A DNA stretch of 64,000 nt, taken from SIG299 sp045531955 (lineage in GTDB: Bacteria > Bacillota > Clostridia > Lachnospirales > Lachnospiraceae). The translations under genes and the position numbers were made by a program. The stretch covers positions 124,001 through 188,000 of the forward strand of contig JAZSFC010000001.1 in NCBI GenBank assembly GCA_045531955.1, read 5' to 3'. Of the stretch, positions 41,973 through 49,747 are shown piece after piece; position 1 is the stretch's first letter; every line of letters starts with the position of its first letter. The notes under the pieces were generated by a model. The model made no database searches. It was given only the letters and a program-made list of their open reading frames with translations, and was not told where the DNA came from.

Positions 41973-43364
41973 TTAATTCAAATGTTTAAGGGTAGTGTAT
42001 ATACTCTCAAGTTCAGCGGAATCTTCCATGCTAAACAGGTAGTTTGTTCCGTCGATGGTGCGTATCAGCAAGAAGGCATCATCATACGGGTCCAGACAAA
42101 GCAGACCGCTTTGTACCATGTCCTTGATACTAAATTTTCCCTTGTATAAATGCGGGAAATTGGTGCCCCAGGTTTTGGAGGCTTCCGGCATCTCGGTAAG
42201 ATAGGTGACTGCATAAATTTCATCCAAAGGAATGGCGTATTCCAATTCGGTGTGATGGGCTTCCAGAGCGGTTTCGGTTAAAACCACCGTAGGTTCGGTA
42301 AATTCCTCCTTGACGGTAAACAGCCCGATAAACGGAAGAAGCAGCAACATGACAACTGCAAAAATGTCTAACGCTTTACCGACCGGGTGGGCAAAATTTA
42401 CGGTAACGCCAAAACCTACACGGGAATTGACGAACAGATTGTTGTCGTTTTTGTTGTAGCAGACAATTCCGTATGGCCAGTTATCGTCTTCATCCATCAG
42501 AATCTCGGAAGGTTGTTCTTTGTTAAGGCGTTGTTGCTCTTTGCGGATTTTCAGTTCCATACCAACTACCAGAGCAAGTATGCCGGTTACAAAAAGAGCA
42601 AGGGCAATGAGGAAAGCCCATTCGGAAACAAACAACAACAGGGCGCTAAAACTGATGGCGGCACTTAACCAGCTGACATACATCCAACATTTGCTCCAGT
42701 AATAACGGCGGATGCGGGTAAGCACTGCGGTAAGGGTAACATCGCTGTTGACCCGGTCCTCCTTTTTGCGGAGTACGGTATAGCAGTAGTAGCACGCTAA
42801 AATAGTGGAGGAGTTGCACAAAATCACAATGAGCAGTGCGGGAAGGGAACCCTCCACCGGAACCACAAGCGGAAACATCAGAGGAATCAGACTGACCAAC
42901 AGCGGCAATAAGAAATTGACAAAGGTGTAGGTGCTTTGCTTTTCCTCAAATAGGTCGGCAAGAGAGGTGTCGGCAACCTGTATCTTTACAAGCTCCGGAC
43001 GATACCAGTTTTCCTTTTTTAATGCACGCATTGCTTTTACTGCTTTAACATACGGAATATTCGGAACAATGATGATGGCGTCCACCCATAGCATAACGTA
43101 GGTCAGGATAACGGAGAGATATTCCATAAAAAAGACAGGAATATAGAGCAATGCCAAGAGAATGCAGGTAATGGTAAGTTCTTTTGAATACTTTTTTGTA
43201 ATAGTAAGAACACGCGGATCTTCCCAGGCTTCTTTTGGAATAGTGGTGGAAAGAATCAGGTTATTCTTTGGCTTACGTTCATTTAACATGGTAAAGTAAA
43301 GGACCGGCAGTATTGGTACAAAGCAAATGGCCAGAAATAAATTCATGATTGCAATAAAACTCAT
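41973..43364 (-). CDS. DUF5808/PH-domain polytopic membrane protein
   Basis: 463 aa with about nine membrane segments. Near residue 300 is a W-P-Y-G-I-V-C-Y-N-K-N-D-N-N-L-F-V stretch with following R-V-G-F-G, typical of DUF5808. The last ~100 residues look like a bacterial PH-type domain. Such proteins accompany GntR (YtrA-type) regulators in Firmicutes. Second gene of the run, 11 nt after the regulator. Confidence 0.8.
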   Translation of the reverse strand: MSFIAIMNLFLAICFVPILPVLYFTMLNERKPKNNLILSTTIPKEAWEDPRVLTITKKYSKELTITCILLALLYIPVFFMEYLSVILTYVMLWVDAIIIVPNIPYVKAVKAMRALKKENWYRPELVKIQVADTSLADLFEEKQSTYTFVNFLLPLLVSLIPLMFPLVVPVEGSLPALLIVILCNSSTILACYYCYTVLRKKEDRVNSDVTLTAVLTRIRRYYWSKCWMYVSWLSAAISFSALLLFVSEWAFLIALALFVTGILALVVGMELKIRKEQQRLNKEQPSEILMDEDDNWPYGIVCYNKNDNNLFVNSRVGFGVTVNFAHPVGKALDIFAVVMLLLLPFIGLFTVKEEFTEPTVVLTETALEAHHTELEYAIPLDEIYAVTYLTEMPEASKTWGTNFPHLYKGKFSIKDMVQSGLLCLDPYDDAFLLIRTIDGTNYLFSMEDSAELESIYTTLKHLN

Positions 43365-43375
43365 AATTTTCCTCC

Positions 43376-43756
43376 TTATTCTCCCTTGTTTAATTCATCA
43401 TATAATTTGCTGCAGGCGGAAAGTAATTCTTCTTTGGTGACTCCGTCCACATAGAGTTCGGAAAGTAACAATTTTAGCGCCGGATGTTCGGTAAGTGGCG
43501 GATGCTGTTCCGGCACTCTGGCAGGATTTATCATGGCGCCGAGACGGCGGTCGGTAATTAAATACCCCTCCTGCTTCAATAACTGATAGGCTTTATTAAC
43601 AGTCATGGTGTTTACTCCGGTTTCTGCTGCCAGGGTACGGATGGGTGGCAGTTTTTCGCCGGGGGTTAATTCTCCGTTTGCAATGCCCAACACGATTTGG
43701 TTACGGATTTGCATGTATATCGGCGTTTCATCGGCAAAATCCAGTTTTAACAGCAT
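43376..43756 (-). CDS. GntR-family regulator, YtrA type
   Basis: 126 aa. Winged helix at ~10-75 (P-I-Y-M-Q-I-R-N-Q-I, G-E-K-L-P-P-I-R-T-L-A, N-T-M-T-V-N-K-A-Y-Q-L-L) and a short helical tail, the YtrA subgroup layout. It leads a four-gene minus-strand operon. The intergenic region upstream contains ATACAGTAATTACTATAAAA and further A/T-rich repeats that may hold its operator. YtrA-type regulators usually respond to envelope stress. Confidence 0.9.
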   Translation of the reverse strand: MLLKLDFADETPIYMQIRNQIVLGIANGELTPGEKLPPIRTLAAETGVNTMTVNKAYQLLKQEGYLITDRRLGAMINPARVPEQHPPLTEHPALKLLLSELYVDGVTKEELLSACSKLYDELNKGE

Positions 43757-43979
43757 GGTTTTACAACTCCCTTCTTTTGCAGATATGTATAAATACAGTA
43801 ATTACTATAAAATACACCGTTTGTATTATTGATAGTAATACAAAGCATACAAAAAGTCAATAGTGAAAAAGAAAATTGTAATTTACAGGAACCTATGGTA
43901 TACTGGCGTGGGCGGCGGAGCCGATACAGGCATCGCCGGATGATAGGAACAAAAGGTTATTAAAGAAAGAGGTACAGGT

Positions 43980-45962
43980 ATGAAGTTAAGAAAGAAACTT
44001 CTGGCAGCAGTGTTGACTTTGGTAATGGCACTTACGCTAACCATTCCGAGTCTTGCTACCGCAACGGAGGAACCAAAAACATTAGACATTTTATTTATGC
44101 ATGACATGCATTCCCATTTGAATCCGTTTACCGTAATGAAAGACGGCGAAGCGGTGCAGGTGGGCGGTTTGTCCCGCATGATGACTTTGGTAAAGCAGCA
44201 GTATGCAAAAAATCCAAATACTTTATTTGTAGATGCAGGCGACTATTCCATGGGTACTGTGGTACAGTCCGTATTTGAAACGGATGCAGCAGAACTCAGA
44301 ACTCTTGGCGCCATGGGTGTGGATGCTTTGACCTTAGGAAATCACGAATATGATTTTGGACCGGATGGTCTTGCCCGCTCCCTGATGACTGCAAAGAACA
44401 GTGGAGAAAAAGTTCCTGCCATTGTAGTTTCCAATATCGATATGGAAGCAACCAAGGCGCAGGCTCCGAGTGAGAAAAGAGATGCGCTACTGGCAGCTTT
44501 TGAAAGTTACGGCGTGAAAGAATATATTATGCTGGAAAAGGGTGGCATAAATATTGCGGTACTGGGTATTTTCGGTTTGGATGCCGTAGAATGTGCACCG
44601 TTTTCCGAACTGATTTTCAAGGACCCGGTAGTGGGTGCAAGAGATACCGTAGATAAAATTTTAGCCAACGAAGATGCAGATATGATTGTGTGTGTATCCC
44701 ACAGCGGAACATCCTCCAATCCGGAAACTTCCGAGGATGAACTGATTGCCAAAGCAGTGCCTGAAATTGATGTTATCGTCAGCGGTCACACCCACAGCAA
44801 ACATCCTGAAGCTATTGTGCACGGTACGACCTATATCGGTTCTGCAGATGAATACGGCAGATATTTAGGCTCCATGTCTTTGATACAGAACACAGACGGT
44901 ACCTGGGAGTTAGATAACTATGAGCTTCTTGAAATTACAGAAGCTATTCCTGCAGATGAAGAAATGCAGGCTACCATCGATACTTATCTGGCACAGATTG
45001 ACGTGAATTACTTATCGGTTTACGGGTTTGAAAGAACCCAGGTGCTGGCAGAAAATGATGTGGAATTCTGCTCCGCAGGCAGTCTTGGTTCCAAGCATGA
45101 GGAACGGAACCTTGGCAGCATTATGGCGGATTCCTACCGCTATTATGTAGAAAGCCTTCCGGATTGGGATGGCAACCCTGTTCATGTGGCAGCAGTACCT
45201 AAGGGTCTGGTAAGAGAAACTTACCCAATGGGCAACATTACCGTCGAGGATGTATTCAACTCTTTCTCTCTTGGTATCGGCGAGGACGGCATGGCAGGTT
45301 ACCCATTGGTTAGTGTGTACTTTACCGGGGAAGAAATTAAGCTGATTGCAGAAATTGATGCTTCCATTTCTCCGTTGATGAACTATGCGAGATTATATAC
45401 TTCCGGACTTCAGTGGACCTTTAACCCGAACCGCTTAATTTTAAGCAAGGCATATGACGCACATCTGGTAACTTTGGACGGAGAACGCACAGAAATCGAA
45501 AAAGATAAATTATACCGCGTGGTAGCAGACCTTTACAGCTTAAAGTTATTAAGCTCCGTAACCGACCTTTCCTACGGACTGCTTTCCATTATTCCGAAGG
45601 ATGCAGAGGGGAATGTAATTGAGAACTTCTCCGACACTATCATTCACACAGAAGGCAGAGAAGTAAAGGCCTGGGAAGCCATTGCAAATTATATGGAATC
45701 CTTTGAAGATACGGATGGCGACGGCATTGCCAATGTAGATTCCCGCTATGCTTCCTATGAAGGCAGAAAAGTAGTAGAAGACAGCAAAAAGCTTGGCGAT
45801 TTGTTAAAGCAGCCAAATAAGTTCTTTTTCTGGATTCTCGGCATAGTATTATTTGTGGTATTACTGCTTGTCATGGTTCTCGTGCTCGTTGTAAAGGGCG
45901 TTAAGAAACGTTCTGCAAGAAAGCTGATAGAGAAGAAAGAACGTCTTCGCAACAAAATCTGA
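43980..45962 (+). CDS. 5'-nucleotidase/metallophosphatase, membrane-anchored
   Basis: 660 aa UshA/NucA-type enzyme. Signal peptide (~1-29), metallophosphatase domain (H-D-M-H-S-H near 41, V-D-A-G-D-Y-S, L-G-N-H-E-Y-D, S-G-H-T-H-S), then the 5'-nucleotidase C-terminal domain, and near the C-terminus a membrane helix (~617-640) with a basic tail. The canonical D-x-H of the first motif is H-D-M-H here, so the ligands are retained. It dephosphorylates external nucleotides or related esters, feeding salvage. Confidence 0.9.
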   Translation: MKLRKKLLAAVLTLVMALTLTIPSLATATEEPKTLDILFMHDMHSHLNPFTVMKDGEAVQVGGLSRMMTLVKQQYAKNPNTLFVDAGDYSMGTVVQSVFETDAAELRTLGAMGVDALTLGNHEYDFGPDGLARSLMTAKNSGEKVPAIVVSNIDMEATKAQAPSEKRDALLAAFESYGVKEYIMLEKGGINIAVLGIFGLDAVECAPFSELIFKDPVVGARDTVDKILANEDADMIVCVSHSGTSSNPETSEDELIAKAVPEIDVIVSGHTHSKHPEAIVHGTTYIGSADEYGRYLGSMSLIQNTDGTWELDNYELLEITEAIPADEEMQATIDTYLAQIDVNYLSVYGFERTQVLAENDVEFCSAGSLGSKHEERNLGSIMADSYRYYVESLPDWDGNPVHVAAVPKGLVRETYPMGNITVEDVFNSFSLGIGEDGMAGYPLVSVYFTGEEIKLIAEIDASISPLMNYARLYTSGLQWTFNPNRLILSKAYDAHLVTLDGERTEIEKDKLYRVVADLYSLKLLSSVTDLSYGLLSIIPKDAEGNVIENFSDTIIHTEGREVKAWEAIANYMESFEDTDGDGIANVDSRYASYEGRKVVEDSKKLGDLLKQPNKFFFWILGIVLFVVLLLVMVLVLVVKGVKKRSARKLIEKKERLRNKI

Positions 45963-45964
45963 TA

Positions 45965-46205
45965 GGTTTCGTCTTATATCTTTTTGATAATTAGTTTTTG
46001 TTTTAGATTTTATGCAAAACAGACGGTGGAATTTTATCTGAACGGAACCCTGGAGAAACGTCGGTACTTGGTGAGGTGTTTTCGAACCTAGTACCGTTAC
46101 GTTTCGATGGTAGCGAAAGCGTGTTCCGAAGGATAAAACTCCACCGTCTGCTTTATTAAAAAATAAAATTAGAAAATTTTTATCAAAAAGGTATAGACGA
46201 AATCG
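45965..46205. repeat. Near-palindromic element of ~240 bp
   Basis: The two halves are near inverted copies. The outer arms are GTTTCGTCT...CTTTTTGATAA (45,966-45,990) against TTATCAAAAAG...AGACGAAA (46,180-46,202). The inner arms are CAGACGGTGGA-TTTTATC and CGGAAC (46,020-46,047) against their complement (46,123-46,150). The centre is a GAAACGT...GGTACT hairpin. The inner part works as a strong transcription stop in principle, but the whole is far longer than a terminator; a MITE-like insertion is the alternative. No coding frame. Confidence 0.8.
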
Positions 46206-46326
46206 GTTTTTTGTGAGAAAATAGGTACGATGCAGAAAAATGTCGTTTTGAGAGTTTGTTAAAAAACTAACGACGACTTGTTTCTGTTCTGAAAATTAAA
46301 AAGATGGATTGAAAGGAGTTCCAAAC

Positions 46327-47031
46327 ATGATCATCTATTCTCATGAAGTAGAAGAAATGTGCCCAGTAGCTCAGGGTGTACATCACGGTGCAGCCCCAAT
46401 TCCAGAGGAAGCAAAATGGGTAAAATCAAAAGAAGTAAAGGATATTTCCGGTCTGACACACGGTATCGGCTGGTGTGCTCCACAGCAGGGCGCTTGTAAG
46501 CTGACACTGAACGTTAAGGAAGGTATCATCCAGGAAGCATTAGTTGAGACAATCGGCTGCTCCGGTATGACACACTCTGCAGCTATGGCAGCAGAAATTC
46601 TTCCGGGCCTTACAGTTTTAGAAGCATTAAACACAGACTTAGTTTGTGACGCTATCAACACCGCTATGAGAGAGCTCTTCTTACAGATTGTTTACGGTAG
46701 AACACAGTCCGCATTCTCCGAAAACGGTCTTCCTGTAGGTGCAGGTCTTGAAGACTTAGGTAAGGGCTTAAGATCTCAGGTTGGTACAATGTACGGTACA
46801 TTAAAGAAGGGTCCTCGTTACCTTGAAATGGCAGAAGGCTATGTAACAGGTATCGCTCTTGACGCTGACAACCAGATTATCGGTTACAAGTTCGTAAGCC
46901 TTGGTAAGATGACAGACTTCATCAAGAAGGGTGATGACCCTAACACCGCTTATGAAAAGGCTTGTGGCCAGTACGGTCGTGTTGCTGATGCGGTTAAGAT
47001 TATCGACCCAAGAACAGATAAGGAAATTTAA
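46327..47031 (+). CDS. NifU/IscU-like iron-sulfur scaffold-related protein
   Basis: 234 aa from the ATG at 46,327 behind AAAGGAG. The cysteines C-A-P-Q-Q-G-A-C and I-G-C-S-G-M-T-H-S are arranged as in IscU-type scaffolds, and E-E-M-C lies near the N-terminus, but the overall length is greater than IscU (~130 aa). This form accompanies GGGtGRT proteins in Lachnospiraceae. Codon use is strongly biased to preferred codons, like a highly expressed gene. Twenty bases before the GGGtGRT gene, so one operon. Confidence 0.8.
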   Translation: MIIYSHEVEEMCPVAQGVHHGAAPIPEEAKWVKSKEVKDISGLTHGIGWCAPQQGACKLTLNVKEGIIQEALVETIGCSGMTHSAAMAAEILPGLTVLEALNTDLVCDAINTAMRELFLQIVYGRTQSAFSENGLPVGAGLEDLGKGLRSQVGTMYGTLKKGPRYLEMAEGYVTGIALDADNQIIGYKFVSLGKMTDFIKKGDDPNTAYEKACGQYGRVADAVKIIDPRTDKEI

Positions 47032-47050
47032 TTAAGAGGAGGAAACTATA

Positions 47051-48061
47051 ATGGCTTTATTTGAGTCTTATGAAAGACGTATTGACAAAATCAATGCAGT
47101 TTTAAACAGCTATGGTATCGCTTCTCTTGAAGAAGCTGAAAAGATTACAAAGGATGCAGGTCTTGATGTTTACAATCAGATTAAGGGCATCCAGCCAATC
47201 TGCTTTGAGAACGCTTGCTGGGCATACATCGTAGGTGCAGCTATCGCTATCAAGAAGGGTTGCAGAAAGGCAGCAGACGCAGCAGCAGCTATCGGTGAAG
47301 GTCTTCAGGCTTTCTGTATCCCAGGCTCCGTTGCAGATACACGTAAGGTAGGTCTTGGCCATGGTAACCTTGGTAAGATGCTCCTGGAAGAAGAAACAGA
47401 GTGTTTCGCATTCTTAGCAGGTCACGAGTCCTTCGCAGCAGCTGAAGGTGCTATCGGTATCGCTGAAAAGGCAAACAAGGTTCGTACTAAGAAGTTAAGA
47501 GTAATCTTAAACGGTCTTGGTAAGGACGCTGCTCAGATTATCGCAAGAATCAACGGTTTCACTTATGTTGAAACAGAGTATGATCCATACACAAACACTG
47601 TTAAGGAAGTATTCCGTAAGCCATACTCCACAGGTCTTCGTGCAGAAGTTAACTGCTACGGTGCAAACGACGTTTGCGAAGGTGTTGCTATCATGCACAA
47701 GGAAGGTGTTGACGTTTCCATCACAGGTAACTCCACCAACCCAACCAGATTCCAGCATCCTGTTGCAGGTACTTACAAGAAGGAATGTCTTGAGCAGGGT
47801 AAGAAGTACTTCTCCGTAGCTTCCGGTGGTGGTACAGGTAGAACACTTCATCCGGATAACATGGCAGCAGGTCCTGCTTCCTACGGTATGACCGATACTC
47901 TCGGCCGTATGCACTCCGACGCTCAGTTCGCAGGTTCCTCCTCCGTTCCGGCTCACGTTGAAATGATGGGTCTTATCGGTGCAGGTAACAACCCAATGGT
48001 TGGTATGACTGTAGCAGTTGCAGTAAGTATTGAAGAAGCAGCTAAGGCTGGTAAGTTCTAA
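47051..48061 (+). CDS. GGGtGRT family protein
   Basis: 336 aa, named for its motif G-G-G-T-G-R-T (~258-264). Function unknown. The sequence is rich in short Ala/Gly segments. Strong codon bias and AGAGGAGG ribosome site suggest abundant product. Partner of the NifU-like gene upstream. Its last ~26 codons form attL of the island at 47,983-62,940. A second version of the 3' end lies at 62,906-62,983 and ends A-V-S-I-E-E-A-A-K-A-N-K-F, whereas the present gene ends A-V-A-V-S-I-E-E-A-A-K-A-G-K-F. The present C-terminus was therefore probably supplied by the element. Confidence 0.88.
   Translation: MALFESYERRIDKINAVLNSYGIASLEEAEKITKDAGLDVYNQIKGIQPICFENACWAYIVGAAIAIKKGCRKAADAAAAIGEGLQAFCIPGSVADTRKVGLGHGNLGKMLLEEETECFAFLAGHESFAAAEGAIGIAEKANKVRTKKLRVILNGLGKDAAQIIARINGFTYVETEYDPYTNTVKEVFRKPYSTGLRAEVNCYGANDVCEGVAIMHKEGVDVSITGNSTNPTRFQHPVAGTYKKECLEQGKKYFSVASGGGTGRTLHPDNMAAGPASYGMTDTLGRMHSDAQFAGSSSVPAHVEMMGLIGAGNNPMVGMTVAVAVSIEEAAKAGKF
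47983..48012 (+). repeat. attL core of the island
   Basis: Left copy of the 30-nt direct repeat, inside the last codons of the GGGtGRT gene (G-N-N-P-M-V-G-M-T-V). Similarity to the right copy continues beyond the core with a 6-nt gap and further 21-nt identity. Confidence 0.88.
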
Positions 48062-48087
48062 TAAAACATAAAAAAACCTTTATTTTA

Positions 48088-48133
48088 GAGGGCAAACCAA
48101 GTTGTAGTATGGCGTGGTTTGCCCTCGTTTTTT
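48088..48133 (+). terminator. Rho-independent terminator inside the island's left end
   Basis: GAGGGCAAACCA-...-TGGTTTGCCCTC followed by GTTTTTTC. It ends the host GGGtGRT operon, yet lies on the element side of attL, so the island carries its own stop for the host gene. Confidence 0.9.
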
Positions 48134-48138
48134 CTGCC

Positions 48139-48195
48139 TACCTACACCACTACCTACACTATACCTACCCCAAGTTTTTAAAGTTAGGGTAGGTA
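48139..48195. repeat. Short repeats, possible integrase arm sites
   Basis: TACCTACAC at 48,139 and 48,151, TACCTACCC at 48,162, and the inverse GGGTAGGTA at 48,187, spaced 11-12 bp. Location between attL and the integrase is where arm-type or excisionase sites lie. Confidence 0.55.
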
Positions 48196-48246
48196 GCATA
48201 TGGTTGGTATACTTCAAAGCTGGATGCGAAAGGATGGTAAAAAATT

Positions 48247-49407
48247 ATGGCAAAAAAGAAAGCAGTCAGAAGAGAAAATGGTAGGGGTACGGTAGAAAAA
48301 GTAAACAGTAAAAAGAATCCTTTTAGAGCAAAGGTACCAGTGGGAACCAAGGTAGATAAGAATGGAAAGACGCAGGCAGTATATAAAATCCTTGGTAATT
48401 TCCCAACCAGAGTAGAAGCTGAAAATGCTCTGGTAGATTTTTCAAGAACACCTTATGAACTCACATCATCAGTGAAAACCTTTGCAGATTTGTATGAGGT
48501 ATGGTCGAAATATTATTTCTCTACACTGAAAGGTGAGAGTTCCATGCGGACAGTGACAAGTGCCTATGCTTATTGCAGTGGTTTGTATGATATGCCGATT
48601 CGGAATATCGGACCGGGGCATATTAAGGATGCCATGGAGCAGGGATATGTAATTCCTACAATGGGTAAGGACAAAGGGAAGAAGAGGTATGCTTCCATTA
48701 ACACAAAGGAACGTATCAAGTCAATGTGTAATTTGATGTTTGACTACGCAATGGAGCGAAGATTAGTATTGAGTAATCCGGCCAGAACGTTCAAAATCGG
48801 CAATCTATTGGAAGAGATTCAAAAGAAATCCAAGGGTAAAATTCCTTTTACACAGGAACAGGTCAATGAATTATGGAAATATGTGGACGATATTGCATTT
48901 GTGGACATGGTGCTTATTGCAATGTATACCGGTTTTCGTCCACAGGAAGTAGCAGTATTGGAAACGAAGAATATCTTTCTGGACGAGAATAAAATCATTG
49001 GTGGTATGAAAACGGAAAATGGAAGAGATAGAGTTGTTCCAATTCATCCTGCTATTAAGCCTTTGGTGGAGAAACGATATTTACAGGCTACAGAACGGTA
49101 TCATAGTGATCGGCTTTTCAATGACCCAAAAGGACAGCAGAGTACCAAGATGACTTATGACATGTACCGGGGAAGATTTACGAATGTGATGAAAGAAATG
49201 GGCTTTAGGGGATTGACTCCTCACTGCACAAGGCATACGTTCTCTACACAGGCAAAGCGTTGTGGTATGGATTCCGGAATTAGGAAACGTATTATGGGGC
49301 ATAGCCTGAATGGAGATGTGACGGAATCGGTATATACACATCCTACATTTGAGGATTTGGCACATGAAATGAATAAGCTGGATTTTTCGGTTGGGGAATA
49401 TGTGTAA
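48247..49407 (+). CDS. Tyrosine site-specific integrase of the island
   Basis: 386 aa phage-type integrase. N-terminal basic arm-binding segment (~1-60), SAM-like core-binding domain (V-K-T-F-A-D-L-Y-E-V-W, ~78-140), catalytic domain with Arg in M-Y-T-G-F-R-P-Q-E-V, H-C-T-R-H-T-F (HxxR), second His in M-G-H-S and Tyr in S-V-Y-T-H. It sits next to attL, reading inward. It is the likely enzyme for insertion in the GGGtGRT gene. Confidence 0.95.
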   Translation: MAKKKAVRRENGRGTVEKVNSKKNPFRAKVPVGTKVDKNGKTQAVYKILGNFPTRVEAENALVDFSRTPYELTSSVKTFADLYEVWSKYYFSTLKGESSMRTVTSAYAYCSGLYDMPIRNIGPGHIKDAMEQGYVIPTMGKDKGKKRYASINTKERIKSMCNLMFDYAMERRLVLSNPARTFKIGNLLEEIQKKSKGKIPFTQEQVNELWKYVDDIAFVDMVLIAMYTGFRPQEVAVLETKNIFLDENKIIGGMKTENGRDRVVPIHPAIKPLVEKRYLQATERYHSDRLFNDPKGQQSTKMTYDMYRGRFTNVMKEMGFRGLTPHCTRHTFSTQAKRCGMDSGIRKRIMGHSLNGDVTESVYTHPTFEDLAHEMNKLDFSVGEYV

Positions 49408-49453
49408 AGTAGATTGATTAAATAATTTGAGTTTTGACATAATGAGATGGTAT

Positions 49454-49501
49454 AAGCAAAGAGAACATAGACAATAAAAGTGTTCTCTTTGCTTATTTTA
49501 T
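49454..49501 (+). terminator. Rho-independent terminator after the integrase
   Basis: AAGCAAAGAGAACA ... TGTTCTCTTTGCTT, 14-bp perfect arms, followed by ATTTTAT. The rest of the 340-bp gap 49,408-49,747 is AT-rich; a TATACT at about 49,656 may be a -10 box for the next operon, without a good -35. Confidence 0.88.
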
Positions 49502-49747
49502 AGGTTTACTATTTTAGAAAAAAATATGGCTATTAATTTAGTCTGTCGATAATTGAAGATAATGATCTTTTAATAGTATCAGGGAACTTGTAATATGTCT
49601 AATAAGAATATAACTGATCGTTATTGCGTCTATGGAATTTTTTGTATAAATATGATATACTTAAAATTAAAAATGAAACGTATTTAAAGTAGCTAAGACA
49701 ATAGATGCAACGAGTGAAGAGAGTACGATAAAGGAGAAATAATTAAG

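Noticed and set aside
45965..46205. CRISPR array or tRNA gene at the palindromic element
   Set aside because: No regular repeat-spacer spacing and no cloverleaf; the pairing is one long fold.
47517..47956. Long open frames on both strands inside the GGGtGRT gene
   Set aside because: They are by-products of the strongly biased codons of the real gene; neither has a start signal.
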